Source: Hujiaoplasma nucleasis (GTDB lineage Bacteria > Bacillota_I > Bacilli_A > Izemoplasmatales > Hujiaoplasmataceae). Taken from it: a DNA stretch of 64,000 nucleotides. The position numbers and the translations under genes were made by a program. The notes under the pieces were generated by a model, which saw only the letters and a program-made list of their open reading frames with translations, ran no database searches and had not been told where the DNA came from. Shown here piece by piece: positions 9,420 to 19,256 of the stretch. Location: positions 868,001-932,000 of the forward strand of contig NZ_CP051151.1 of the NCBI RefSeq assembly GCF_013745115.1, given 5' to 3'. How positions within the stretch are numbered: position 1 is the stretch's first letter; every line of letters starts with the position of its first letter.

Positions 9420-10304
9420 CTAAATTTTACTTTGAATGGTTCTTTTTAATAAAGACTCTATCTTTTTATTTTTGACTTTACTTATAAACGGGTTGATATA
9501 ACCAGATATGATTAAAGCCTTGGCTTCTTCTTGATTTAGACCTCGACTTAATAAATAGAATAATTGGCTTTCATCAATTTGACCAATCGCTGCCCCGTGA
9601 GACGCTTCAACATCATACTCATCAATAAGTAGGGTTGGCACCACGGTAATTTGTCCATTTTGCGAAAGAATAATTCCCTTATTCTTTTGTTGGCAAGATG
9701 ATTTCTCCTTGCCTTTTTCAATACTACCATTAACATGGTAATTTAACTTAGCTTGATCTTGACTAATCAACCAATTATGAATTTGTGAATAAGTCTTCTT
9801 AGCTTGGTGGTAGACATTTTGATGAACATAAGCCTGATCATCTTGAGAACCTACATTGAGTAAATCAATATCTAAATTGGCTAAAGATTCACTTAAATAA
9901 ATATTATCATCTAAATTAATCTCACCATGATAAGCTAGATGATTTAATAAAATCAAAGATCCTTTAGCTTTGACATTAAAATTTCTTTTAATAAATACTT
10001 TTGTCTTTCTTGTAGATTTAAAATCACTATAGAGTTTTAAAAGCCCTTGTTCTAAAATATCAATACTAATTTTATAATCTACTTGTTTTGAATTTCTTGA
10101 TAATAAGTATAATTTTATATTGGCAGATGCATCAATGACTATGTTTAATTCAGATTGGTAATTATCTAAGTATATAAATACTTCTTCTTCACCCTTAAAA
10201 ATAAATTGATTATCTTCCTGATGGGCTTGAGAATGGTTTATGATTTCTTGATCGGATAAAACAATATAAGATGAAGCGTTTTTAATGAAATTAGGAATCT
10301 TCAT
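9420..10304 (-). CDS. sufD: SufD-like assembly scaffold
   Basis: 294 residues, short for SufD (usually 400 or more), with a divergent N-terminal part. The C-terminal half is recognisable: HQNVYHQAKKTYSQIHNWLI, ILSQNGQITVVPTLLIDEYD, ASHGAAIGQIDESQLFYLLS and RGLNQEEAKALIISGYINP. SufD partners SufB and SufC in the scaffold complex. The ATG at 10304 lies two bases after the sufC stop without a good RBS, so coupling to sufC is likely; an in-frame TTG at 10331 is a weaker alternative. Confidence 0.9.
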   Translation of the reverse strand: MKIPNFIKNASSYIVLSDQEIINHSQAHQEDNQFIFKGEEEVFIYLDNYQSELNIVIDASANIKLYLLSRNSKQVDYKISIDILEQGLLKLYSDFKSTRKTKVFIKRNFNVKAKGSLILLNHLAYHGEINLDDNIYLSESLANLDIDLLNVGSQDDQAYVHQNVYHQAKKTYSQIHNWLISQDQAKLNYHVNGSIEKGKEKSSCQQKNKGIILSQNGQITVVPTLLIDEYDVEASHGAAIGQIDESQLFYLLSRGLNQEEAKALIISGYINPFISKVKNKKIESLLKRTIQSKI

Positions 10305-10306
10305 TG

Positions 10307-11113
10307 CTATACCATAGTTTTTGTAGCACAAGTGCCTAATGAATAGGGTTTTTTATTTTCATCAACAATGCCTAATTCTGCTTTAACCCAATCATAACCA
10401 TCTTGATCAATTTTAGCGATTAATTCTTTTGAACCTGTTTTTACAATTTGTCCTTGAATCATAATATGAACAAAATCAGGTTCAATATAATCCAATAAAC
10501 GTTGATAATGAGTGATTAAGACCAAACCTAAATCCTTAGATTTTTGTTTAGTGACTTGTTCACCCACAAGTTTTAAAGCGTCCACATCTAAACCTGAATC
10601 AATCTCATCTAAAAAAGCAAATTTAGGTTTTAACATCTTCATCTGCAATATTTCATTTCTTTTCTTTTCTCCACCAGAGAAACCTTGATTTAAGAAACGA
10701 TGGGCTAAACCTTTACCCATTTTTAATTCTGAAGCAACTCTTTCATATTCTAAAATGAATTTACCTACCCTTAAATGATTACCTTTTTCCATCCTTGTTT
10801 GTAAGGCAGATTTAATAAAGTCAAAATTAGTCACACCTGGGACTTCAATAGGATTTTGCATGGCTAGGAAAATACCTAGTCTTGATCTTTCATCCACAGA
10901 TTTATCTAAAATACTTTGACCATCTAATAAAATATCTCCAGATTCTACTTTATATTTAGGGTGTCCCATGCATATAGAAGCCAAGGTAGATTTCCCCGTA
11001 CCATTCGGGCCCATAATTGCATGTGTTTCACCACCAGAAACTTTTAAATTAATTCCATTTAAAATGGTGTTTCCTTCTACAGAAACCACCAAATCTATAA
11101 ATTCTAGCAACAT
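10307..11113 (-). CDS. sufC: Fe-S assembly ATPase SufC
   Basis: 268-residue ABC-type ATPase of the SUF complex. Walker A is IMGPNGTGKSTLAS, the signature is FSGGEKKRNEILQM and Walker B is FAFLDEIDSGLDVDAL, all with the SufC-specific wording. Start 11113 follows TGGAGGTG. First gene of the sufCDSUB operon; the promoter is at 11139-11167. Confidence 0.97.
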   Translation of the reverse strand: MLLEFIDLVVSVEGNTILNGINLKVSGGETHAIMGPNGTGKSTLASICMGHPKYKVESGDILLDGQSILDKSVDERSRLGIFLAMQNPIEVPGVTNFDFIKSALQTRMEKGNHLRVGKFILEYERVASELKMGKGLAHRFLNQGFSGGEKKRNEILQMKMLKPKFAFLDEIDSGLDVDALKLVGEQVTKQKSKDLGLVLITHYQRLLDYIEPDFVHIMIQGQIVKTGSKELIAKIDQDGYDWVKAELGIVDENKKPYSLGTCATKTMV

Positions 11114-11138
11114 ATTGCACCTCCAGATTTCCATAAAC

Positions 11139-11167
11139 ATTTTAACTTATTTTAGCCTTTAATGCAA
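11139..11167 (-). promoter_or_regulatory. Promoter of the sufCDSUB operon
   Basis: Minus-strand TTGCAT (11162-11167), 17-bp spacer, TAAAAT (11139-11144). No obvious regulator site. Confidence 0.55.
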
Positions 11168-11203
11168 AGTATATGAATGAATATTTTAGTCATTTTTCGC
11201 AAG

Positions 11204-11231
11204 AAAAAAAGAGATTCTATAAGAACCTCTT
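11204..11231 (-). terminator. Terminator of the MgtC-family gene
   Basis: Minus-strand AAGAGGTTC and GAATCTCTT arms (one GU pair) followed by seven T; the hairpin overlaps the stop codon. Confidence 0.8.
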
Positions 11232-11763
11232 AATCGTCTACTTTTTCTGAACCAATGATATTAGGACTCTCTTGATGTTTCAAAGATGTAATACCTAATA
11301 TTTTTCGGAAAACTGTTAGGAATAGGAAAGCAAATAATGATAAAACAATACCTAAGACATAGTGTCCCATACCAAAAATCAAACCGATCATGGCTGATAA
11401 GAACAAAGTCGAAGCTGTTGTAAGACCATAGATACCATTACGCGTTTTTAAAATCGTACCAGCACCTAAGAAACCAACACCAGTGATGACTTGAGCAATC
11501 ACTCTTTGTCTTTGTATTTGAACCTCTACCCCTAAGTTGATAGCGTCTTGAATAGCCGCAAAATATAAAGCATCTTGCAATATAGCTATGGCAGCGGCAG
11601 CGAAAGCTACCATTAAATGTGTTGTAATTCCAGCAATTTTATGTCTCATTTGTCTTTCAAGACCAATGATACCAACAAAGAAAGCGGTCAACCCCATTCT
11701 TAGTAATATTTCATATATGCCCGGTCCATAGTTTTCACCTAAAAAATTGTTTAAAAAATCCAT
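11230..11763 (-). CDS. MgtC/SapB-family membrane protein
   Basis: 177 residues. Contains the family signature GLERQMRHKIAGITTHLMVA, then a hydrophobic AAAAIAILQ segment, and VIAQVITGVGFLGAGTILK and GLTTASTLFLSAMIGLIFGMG, typical of the MgtC transmembrane region. The C-terminal ACT-like domain of some members is absent. Four to five membrane helices are expected. Family members are linked to magnesium homeostasis or ATPase regulation, but the exact activity is unknown. Start 11763 is preceded by AAGGGGTG; a methionine eight codons upstream lacks an RBS. Confidence 0.88.
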   Translation of the reverse strand: MDFLNNFLGENYGPGIYEILLRMGLTAFFVGIIGLERQMRHKIAGITTHLMVAFAAAAIAILQDALYFAAIQDAINLGVEVQIQRQRVIAQVITGVGFLGAGTILKTRNGIYGLTTASTLFLSAMIGLIFGMGHYVLGIVLSLFAFLFLTVFRKILGITSLKHQESPNIIGSEKVDD

Positions 11764-11887
11764 AGTGTCACCCCTTCTTTTATTCATGAAAATTTGGATA
11801 TAGTTTAATTAGATATTATATCATTTACAAATTCAATTTTCAAGTTAAAGAAAGAATAAGTCTTAATTAATAATAATTAATCCTACT

Positions 11888-12802
11888 TTATTTCTTTTTT
11901 CCGATATTTTTGTTTTTTTCTTCACACGGGTTGACATGAATCATACAATGAATCACATCAGGCATTTGTTCTTCGATTCGATCATGAATGCTTTCAGCAA
12001 TAGCGTGAGCTTCCTCTAAAGACAAATGAGCATCTAAAGCTATTTCTAAATCTACATAGAATGATATACCAAACATTCTTGTTTTAATTTCATCAATTCT
12101 TCTAACCTTGTCATTTTCATGAACAATTTCTTTAATTTTCACTATTTGTTCGTCATCAGCGGATGCATCAACCACTTGAGATACACCTGTTTTAATGATT
12201 TTTAACCCTAGCCTAAAGATAAAAACTCCAATAACAAAAGAAGCTAGGGGATCTAAAAAGCCAACACCATAAATAGCACCAACAATCCCAATGATCGCAC
12301 CAAAACTAACTATAGTATCTGAACGATGGTCCCAAGCCTGAGCCATTAAGGCTTGTGACTTGGCTTTTTTAGCATCTATTTTTGTAATTCTAAATAACAT
12401 TTCTTTAACAATAATAGTCACAATCGCAATGAACCATGTATACCACATAGGTGTAGAAAAAGGTAAACCTTCAATAACAATATCTATAAATCTTTCCACA
12501 GCATCTTTACCTAACTGGTAAGCTGTTATCAACAAAGCAAAACCCAAAAATATAGATATCATTGAATCAAATTTTTCATGACCATAAGGATGGGTTTCAT
12601 CCTTTTCTTTTTTAGAAAATTTCGCAGAAACAAAAACAACAATATTAGTCGCAATATCGCCTATAGAATTAACCGCATCCGCAACCAAAACAGCTGATCC
12701 ACCTAAAATACCACCAAATAATTTAGCAATAGCTAAGAGGGTATTCATAATAATGGTTAAAAATGTATTTTTTTTGATGATTTTTTCTTCTACTTTTTTC
12801 AT
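11888..12802 (-). CDS. Cation diffusion facilitator (CDF) transporter
   Basis: 304-residue divalent-metal/proton antiporter. Six membrane helices are predicted. The first metal site is seen in LVADAVNSIGD and HPYGHEKFDSM, and the second in AWDHRSDTIVSFGA (HxxxD). The cytoplasmic C-terminal domain (residues about 210-290) contains histidines in LDAHLSLEEAHAIAESI and HCMIHVNPC. Substrate (Zn, Fe or Mn) cannot be assigned by sight. It starts after the terminator of the lipoprotein gene upstream, so it probably has its own promoter. Confidence 0.93.
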   Translation of the reverse strand: MKKVEEKIIKKNTFLTIIMNTLLAIAKLFGGILGGSAVLVADAVNSIGDIATNIVVFVSAKFSKKEKDETHPYGHEKFDSMISIFLGFALLITAYQLGKDAVERFIDIVIEGLPFSTPMWYTWFIAIVTIIVKEMLFRITKIDAKKAKSQALMAQAWDHRSDTIVSFGAIIGIVGAIYGVGFLDPLASFVIGVFIFRLGLKIIKTGVSQVVDASADDEQIVKIKEIVHENDKVRRIDEIKTRMFGISFYVDLEIALDAHLSLEEAHAIAESIHDRIEEQMPDVIHCMIHVNPCEEKNKNIGKKK

Positions 12803-12814
12803 TGAAATCTCCGT

Positions 12815-12839
12815 TAAAAAAGCGCTAAAAGCGCTTTTT
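12815..12839 (-). terminator. Terminator of the parvulin-type lipoprotein gene
   Basis: Minus-strand AAAAAGCGC and GCGCTTTTT arms around a five-base loop, then T, directly after the stop codon at 12842. Confidence 0.85.
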
Positions 12840-12841
12840 CT

Positions 12842-15412
12842 TTATTTGTATTGTGATAACATTTGTCCACTGTAAGAAGCGCTTAAATTAGCAAAATAGG
12901 CAGTAATTTCAGTCATAGTATAGTATGAATAAATACCATTATCCATTAATTCACCTTCAACCAAGACATCCATCATACCCATATTTAAATAAGCAGTAAT
13001 ATAGTATGCATCATATAAGTCTCTAGCTAATAATACCATTAAATCTTGAAGACGAGATGGTAAATCAGGTTTTTCAAAATCAAAAATTGTTTCTAAATCA
13101 ACCACAGAACTTACGATATCGAAAACTCTATAAGAGAAATAGACTTGTAATTGTGATTCGTTCAATCTATATTCGTTATTGTTTAAAGCTTCAGGATAAT
13201 TAAATGAAGTGTCTTCAGGCACTGTAAATTCAGCGCTTTCTAATTCAAAATCATCACCTTTTTCAGCTTTAACAATATGTAAACCATATGATGTTTGAAT
13301 CCACTCATCATTATAGATAAAGGCTTCATCAATATTCTCTTCTAATAAGTATTGGTCATAAACGGCTTTTAAACCTGTCACAAAACCTTCTTCATAAGAC
13401 TTATAAGTATTCATATAAGTAAGTGATTTTTGAGCCGATAAGTTTTCAGTTAAAATTCTTAATCCAGTTCTTTTATAAATGCCCCATACTTCATCATCTC
13501 TATCAGCACTATTGAATTCAGCAACAACACCTGCTAAATCATCATCATTTTCTGATAAGTAAGATAAAATATCTGCTTTAAATTGATCAACTAAGTTATC
13601 AAAAGCAACTTGATCATCTAATTCATCATAATAATCATCAAAATCATCAGGTTTTCCATCTCCATTATCATCGATAAATATGAGAATGTGTCTAGCATCT
13701 AATGAGAAGTAATTATCATAATATTCATTTAAAATCGGCATGATTTGACTTGTTAAGTCATCCATGTTTTCTAACATGTAATTGAAAATGAAAATAGGTT
13801 CTAAGGTTCTTTGAACATAGTTATTCATCATTTCAACGTCATTTTTAACACCATAAGCTAAATATAAATAATCTTCAAAAGAATAATATGCAGCATATTG
13901 ACTATTTTTAAAACTTTCTTCTAACTCTTCATACTCAGCGATATGATTATTCATAGCTCCTGAGTTGTTTTGAGTATAGTCTAACTCACAATTACCTTCA
14001 TCATCACAGTATACATCTTCATAATGTTTTGTTCTTAGGATATCTAATTGAGCAGCATGTAATAAATATAATGGCGCTTTTCTTTCTAAGGCAAAAGCCA
14101 GTAAATCCTTGGCTAAAATATCTTCACCGTCCACAGAAGCAATCACATAATCAGATTGATTTAAATCAGTTGGTTCCATATCTTTAGGTACAACTGATTC
14201 ATAATCTAATTTTAAATAATAATCATAGATTTCTAAGTCATGCTCTTCTCTTAAATCTTTTAATGCAGCACCAACAAATCTAGATTCATTTAATCTCTCA
14301 TCAATTAAAGTATTTAACACTTGGTCATAAGCTTCTTGACCAATAAGATTAATCAAGTCACTTTCATTACCATCAAAACTACTCACATCAATAAATGAAC
14401 GGTCTAAATTTAATGCTAAATAATAATTATTAGCGTTAGAAACTCTCACTTCATAAGGTTTATAAGTATAGAAAATATTATCATCAGTTTGCATGGTCGA
14501 TAAACCAGTGAATAATAAGTTACCTAATTTCACATTAATGGTTTGTAGAGCTTCATAATCAAAAGTCAAATCTTCTAATTCTAACAAATCATTGACTGTT
14601 GCTGTTTCAGAAATAGGATCACGTTGACCATCATAAGCAGCATTGTAAAAACCAATAAAATAAGTCAATAATTCTTGATCACTTAAAGATCTAGTATTAT
14701 CATCATTTAAACGATGACTTGGTACTTCAGATAAAGGAATATTTTCATCAGTGTATAATCTTAATTCTCCATTATATTCAACCAAATTATTATTTCTTAA
14801 TAAAGTATTAACTTTAGAGATTGAATCATAACGAATCAAAATAGCATTGACTTGACCAATGCGTGAATCATGATATTCTTTGGCAACATCTAGAGGATCA
14901 ATAAATAAGTTATTGTCTTCAATATCAGGATTTGTTAATAAATCCTTAACATATAAATCTCTAGCAACCAATAATTCTAAGTAAGGTGTATCATCTTCAG
15001 AGAAACCTAAAACAACCATGCCATCTTCATAGGCTTTTTCCATTTGTTCTTTTTTGTCTTCTTTAATATCATCAAGGATTTCTTGGTCATTGCTACCATA
15101 AATCATTTTAATTCTTTTAGCGATAATATCTTCAGAAGTTACCAAAGGGAAATAATCTTTTAATAATTCTCTATCGACCATTTCAATTAATTGATCTGCT
15201 CCATCATTGGTTTTAATAGAATCAAATAATTCTTTATATGTGATTTCATAACCATCACCACGATAATAGACTGTATTAAAGTCAAAAGTGTGATTAATAG
15301 TTTCATCCGTCGTTGGTTGGTCGCTTGTGGCTTCTTCACCACATGAAATGATTGCCAGTGATGTCAAAAGCATCAAAGAAACCATTGTTAATTTTTTTAA
15401 TAGTTTGCTCAT
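12842..15412 (-). CDS. Parvulin-type foldase lipoprotein
   Basis: 856 residues. The N-terminus is a lipoprotein leader with lipobox LAIISC (Cys24). A SurA/PrsA-type N-terminal segment follows (YEITYKELFDSIKTND, then LIEMVDRELL). A parvulin-like domain sits near residues 570-720: it opens with LDARHILIF, closes with TSYGLHIVKAEKG, and is interrupted by an acidic insertion containing a calcium-loop-like DDNGDGKPDD. In PrsA-like proteins this domain catalyses proline isomerisation during folding of exported proteins. The protein is far larger and more acidic than Bacillus PrsA. It is paralogous to the 1092-residue protein at 53010-56288, sharing HIL.F, SRDDE.WG, SYGLH and KGDDF elements. Isomerase activity is inferred. 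Confidence 0.75.
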   Translation of the reverse strand: MSKLLKKLTMVSLMLLTSLAIISCGEEATSDQPTTDETINHTFDFNTVYYRGDGYEITYKELFDSIKTNDGADQLIEMVDRELLKDYFPLVTSEDIIAKRIKMIYGSNDQEILDDIKEDKKEQMEKAYEDGMVVLGFSEDDTPYLELLVARDLYVKDLLTNPDIEDNNLFIDPLDVAKEYHDSRIGQVNAILIRYDSISKVNTLLRNNNLVEYNGELRLYTDENIPLSEVPSHRLNDDNTRSLSDQELLTYFIGFYNAAYDGQRDPISETATVNDLLELEDLTFDYEALQTINVKLGNLLFTGLSTMQTDDNIFYTYKPYEVRVSNANNYYLALNLDRSFIDVSSFDGNESDLINLIGQEAYDQVLNTLIDERLNESRFVGAALKDLREEHDLEIYDYYLKLDYESVVPKDMEPTDLNQSDYVIASVDGEDILAKDLLAFALERKAPLYLLHAAQLDILRTKHYEDVYCDDEGNCELDYTQNNSGAMNNHIAEYEELEESFKNSQYAAYYSFEDYLYLAYGVKNDVEMMNNYVQRTLEPIFIFNYMLENMDDLTSQIMPILNEYYDNYFSLDARHILIFIDDNGDGKPDDFDDYYDELDDQVAFDNLVDQFKADILSYLSENDDDLAGVVAEFNSADRDDEVWGIYKRTGLRILTENLSAQKSLTYMNTYKSYEEGFVTGLKAVYDQYLLEENIDEAFIYNDEWIQTSYGLHIVKAEKGDDFELESAEFTVPEDTSFNYPEALNNNEYRLNESQLQVYFSYRVFDIVSSVVDLETIFDFEKPDLPSRLQDLMVLLARDLYDAYYITAYLNMGMMDVLVEGELMDNGIYSYYTMTEITAYFANLSASYSGQMLSQYK

Positions 15413-15489
15413 AATCGTATTTAACTCCTTTTTATGTCTTATCTATATATTATACAACATTATAGGCAATAATAAAAATAAATTTCAAA

Positions 15490-15529
15490 AGAAAAACCCT
15501 TAAATTGATGAAGACAATTTAAGGGTTTA
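15490..15529 (-). terminator. Terminator of the PFOR gene
   Basis: 14-bp perfect stem AAACCCTTAAATTG around a seven-base loop, followed on the minus strand by TTCTTTT. Confidence 0.88.
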
Positions 15530-15541
15530 TTTTATGGAATA

Positions 15542-18500
15542 CTATTCAATCACTTCTGAGAAATCAGCAGCGGCCATACGTTTATATGAAGCCCATCTAC
15601 GTTTAGCATCAATGATATTTTGATGTAATAATTTTTCAGCAGCTTGAGGATCTTTTTTAACCAATTGTTGATAACGATTTTCACTTAATAAGAAGTCATG
15701 ATATTTTTCCCATTTAGGTTCTTTAGAATCGATTTGCAATGGGTTTTTACCTTGAGCAATTAAGCGAGGATCATATCTAAATGTTGGCCAATATCCACAT
15801 TCAGTAGCTAACTTAGCTTGTTGGTGAGAATTTCCTAATCCACCATCAATACCATGAGCAATACAAGGTGAATATGCAATAATTAATGATGGTCCTGGAT
15901 ATGCTTCAGCTTCTTTCATAGCTTTAGTCACTTGAGTTGGGTTCGCACCATGTGATATACACGCTACATAAACTGACTCATAAGTCATGGCTAAAGCAGC
16001 CAAGTCTTTTTTCTTACCAGGTTTACCAGCAGCTGTAAATTTAGCAATTGAACCAGAACGTGCAGATTTAGATGATTGTCCACCAGTATTAGAGTAAACT
16101 TCTGTATCTAAAACAAGAATGTTTACATCTTCTGCGTTGGCTAAAACATGGTCTAATCCGCCATATCCGATATCATAAGCCCAACCGTCTCCACCAATAA
16201 TCCAATTAGATTGTCTTACAAATTGACCCTTAAGTTCTAACAATTCATCTTTGAATTCTGATTTAGATTTTTCTAACAATGGAATGATTTTTCTTGATAA
16301 CTCTAAAGTCTTATCTCCATCTTCACGGAATTCAATCCATTCTTTAAATAATTCTTGTAATTCTTCTTCAAAAGTATTCATATTTTCAAAGATAATTGTT
16401 TGCATTCTATCTCTCATTGTATCTACAGCGATTTTCATACCGAAACCATATTCAGCATTATCTTCGAATAATGAGTTAGCCCATGCAGGACCTCTGCCTT
16501 CAGCGTTTGTTGTGTAAGGTGTTGCTGGGAAAGAAGCACCATAAATAGAAGAACAACCTGTTGCATTAGCAATCATCATTCTTTCGCCAAATAATTGCGT
16601 TGCCATACGGATATAAGGTGTTTCACCACAACCAGCACAAGCACCAGAGAATTCAAATAATGGTTGGTTAAATACTGCATTTTTATAAGTATTTCTACCA
16701 ACTAAGTCACCCTTATAAGGTACTTCATTGTATAGGTAATCAGCTAAAACGTGTTGTTTTTCTTCAACGTTTTCTTCTAATTTAGTCATATGTAAAGCTT
16801 TGTTAGGTGCAGGACAAGTATTAACACAAACCATACATCCAGTACAATCTAAGACTGAAACTTGGATACGATATTTCATACCTTCTAAGCCTTTACCTTT
16901 AGCATCTAACCATTCTTTATCAACAGGCGCATTAGCGACTTCTTCTTCAGTTGCTAAAATAGGTCTGATACATGCATGAGGACAAGCATAAGCACATTGG
17001 TTACATTGGATACAATTTTCAGAAATCCATGTAGAAACCACATCAGCTACACCACGTTTTTCATAACGAGCTGTACCAGATGGCATTTGCCCATCTTCAA
17101 TACCTTCAAATGCTGAAACAGGTAAATCATAACCATTAATAGCATTAACAGGATCTGCGATATTTTTAACGAAGTCTGGTCTATCTTCAACTTCAACTTT
17201 TTCCACTTTTAAGTCTTTCCATTCAGGTTTAACTTCAACTTTAACTAAACCATTAGCACCTAAATCAACAGCCTTGTAGTTCATCTCAACGATATCTTCA
17301 CCCTTGCTTGAGAATGATTTTTTCGCATAAGATTTCATAGCTTCTTGAGCAGTTTCATACTTCATGATTTGTTCATTAAGTTTGAAGAAAGCAGATTGCA
17401 TAATGGTAGAAACCATTTTTTCACTACCAATTTCTCTTGCTAATTTATAAGCATCAATGATGTATAGTTTTACATCTCTTTCAGCCAATATTTTAAGCAT
17501 TTTATTTGGTAATAAGTCTTCGATTTCATTTGCATTTTTATGAGTTGCTAGTAAGAATGTACCACCCTTACGAATACCCTTAATTAAATCAAAACGACTT
17601 ACATAAGCTTCTTGTGAACATGATACAAAATGAGGATGGTTTACTAAATAAGTTGAACGAATTGGGTTTTTACCAAAACGTAAATGCATTCTTGTAACCC
17701 CGCCAGATTTTTTAGAATCATATGAAGCGTAAGCTTGACCATATAAATCAGAATAATCACCAATAATTTTAGATACATTTTTAACAGCACCTACAGTACC
17801 ATCTGAACCTAAACCAAAGAATAATAATTCTGTTGTATCTTTATCAACAGTATCAATATGGTCTTCCAAATCTAATGAAGAGAAATTAACGTCATCTACA
17901 ATACCGATTGTAAAATTATCTTTCATTTCATTATCTAAGTTTTTATAAACAGCTAAGATTTGATCAGGCGTTGTATCTTTACTTGATAAACCATATCGAC
18001 CACCAATAATAGCAGGTTGTTTTTCTCTATTATAGAAAATAGATTTAATATCAACATATAAAGGTTCACCAGCAGATCCTGGTTCTTTAGTTCTATCTAA
18101 AACAGCAATTTTTTCAACTGTATCAGGTAATACATTAAAGAAATATTTGCTTGAGAAAGGACGATATAAATGAACAGAAATTAAACCGACTTTTTCTCCT
18201 TTTTCCATTAAGTTATCAACAACTTCTTTAATAGCTTGAGTTACTGAACCCATAGCCACAATAATTTTTGTTGCTTTTGGATCTCCGTAATAGACGAAAG
18301 GTTTATATTCTCTACCAGTTTCCTTAGAAATTTCTTCCATATATTCGTTAACAATATCAGGAATAGGTTTGTAATATTTTTCTTGGATTTCTTTTGCTTG
18401 GAAATAAACGTCATCATTTTGAGCAGAACCCATAGTTTTAGGTGTCGCTGAATTCAAACCTCTTTGACGGAATTTCTTAACAGCTTCACGATCAATTAAA

Positions 18501-19084
18501 CGATCAAAAACATCATAATCCATGACTTCAATTTTATTAACTTCATGAGATGTTCTAAAACCATCAAAGAAATGCATGAATGGAATAGAAGATTTAATAG
18601 CTGCTAAATGAGCAACCCCACCTAAGTCCATGGTTTCTTGAACAGAACCTGAAGCTAACATACAGAAACCTGTTTGTCTTGTAGCATAGATATCTTGATG
18701 ATCTCCAAAAATACTCAATGCATGAGCTGCAAGTGAACGTGCTGCTACATGCATAACTCCTGGTAATAACTCACCAGCAATTTTATACATATTTGGAACT
18801 TTTAATAGTAACCCTTGAGATGCTGTAAATGTTGTTGTTAATGCTCCAGCCATTAAAGATCCGTGAACAGTCGCTGCTGCGCCTGCTTCAGATTGCATTT
18901 CAACAACTTTAACCGGCATACCGAATAAATTCTTTTTGCCTTGTGCTGCCCAATTATCCACATGTTCTGGAATTGGTGAAGATGGTGTAATTGGGTAAAT
19001 ACCAGCCACTTCAGTAAAAGCATAGGCTGTATAAGCTGCTGCTTGATTACCGTCCATAGACTGGAATACTTTCTTTTTAGACAT
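15542..19084 (-). CDS. nifJ: Pyruvate:ferredoxin (flavodoxin) oxidoreductase
   Basis: 1180-residue single-chain PFOR that decarboxylates pyruvate to acetyl-CoA, CO2 and reduced ferredoxin. Domain order is normal: N-terminal pyrimidine-binding domain (YPITPSSPIPEH), gamma domain, two 4Fe-4S motifs (CIQCNQCAYACPHAC and CTGCMVCVNTCP), and the TPP-binding domain (GGDGWAYDIGYGGLDHVL, SNTGGQSSKS) with ACAGCGETPY supplying further Cys ligands. Indicates anaerobic pyruvate metabolism. ATG follows TAGGAGG. Monocistronic between a promoter at 19134-19162 and its terminator. Confidence 0.98.
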   Translation of the reverse strand: MSKKKVFQSMDGNQAAAYTAYAFTEVAGIYPITPSSPIPEHVDNWAAQGKKNLFGMPVKVVEMQSEAGAAATVHGSLMAGALTTTFTASQGLLLKVPNMYKIAGELLPGVMHVAARSLAAHALSIFGDHQDIYATRQTGFCMLASGSVQETMDLGGVAHLAAIKSSIPFMHFFDGFRTSHEVNKIEVMDYDVFDRLIDREAVKKFRQRGLNSATPKTMGSAQNDDVYFQAKEIQEKYYKPIPDIVNEYMEEISKETGREYKPFVYYGDPKATKIIVAMGSVTQAIKEVVDNLMEKGEKVGLISVHLYRPFSSKYFFNVLPDTVEKIAVLDRTKEPGSAGEPLYVDIKSIFYNREKQPAIIGGRYGLSSKDTTPDQILAVYKNLDNEMKDNFTIGIVDDVNFSSLDLEDHIDTVDKDTTELLFFGLGSDGTVGAVKNVSKIIGDYSDLYGQAYASYDSKKSGGVTRMHLRFGKNPIRSTYLVNHPHFVSCSQEAYVSRFDLIKGIRKGGTFLLATHKNANEIEDLLPNKMLKILAERDVKLYIIDAYKLAREIGSEKMVSTIMQSAFFKLNEQIMKYETAQEAMKSYAKKSFSSKGEDIVEMNYKAVDLGANGLVKVEVKPEWKDLKVEKVEVEDRPDFVKNIADPVNAINGYDLPVSAFEGIEDGQMPSGTARYEKRGVADVVSTWISENCIQCNQCAYACPHACIRPILATEEEVANAPVDKEWLDAKGKGLEGMKYRIQVSVLDCTGCMVCVNTCPAPNKALHMTKLEENVEEKQHVLADYLYNEVPYKGDLVGRNTYKNAVFNQPLFEFSGACAGCGETPYIRMATQLFGERMMIANATGCSSIYGASFPATPYTTNAEGRGPAWANSLFEDNAEYGFGMKIAVDTMRDRMQTIIFENMNTFEEELQELFKEWIEFREDGDKTLELSRKIIPLLEKSKSEFKDELLELKGQFVRQSNWIIGGDGWAYDIGYGGLDHVLANAEDVNILVLDTEVYSNTGGQSSKSARSGSIAKFTAAGKPGKKKDLAALAMTYESVYVACISHGANPTQVTKAMKEAEAYPGPSLIIAYSPCIAHGIDGGLGNSHQQAKLATECGYWPTFRYDPRLIAQGKNPLQIDSKEPKWEKYHDFLLSENRYQQLVKKDPQAAEKLLHQNIIDAKRRWASYKRMAAADFSEVIE

Positions 19085-19133
19085 ATTGACCTCCTATATA
19101 AATTATTATCAAATCTAAATTTCATACATTGAT

Positions 19134-19162
19134 ATTATAACGCATTCAACTAATAAAAACAA
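19134..19162 (-). promoter_or_regulatory. Promoter of the PFOR gene
   Basis: Minus-strand TTGTTT (19157-19162), 17-bp spacer, TATAAT (19134-19139). The leader to the start codon is about 45 nt. Confidence 0.7.
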
Positions 19163-19220
19163 CGCTATTTTTAGATAATAATCAATACAAAACAAAACAG
19201 TCGTAATATTTAAAAATAAG

Positions 19221-19256
19221 AAAAAAATCACTCAATGATAAGCTCATTAAGTGATT
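19221..19256 (-). terminator. Terminator overlapping the end of walJ
   Basis: 13-bp stem (one GU pair) formed from the last codons of walJ, including the TGA stop, followed by seven T. It closes the c-di-GMP-riboswitch operon that starts at 27984. Confidence 0.8.
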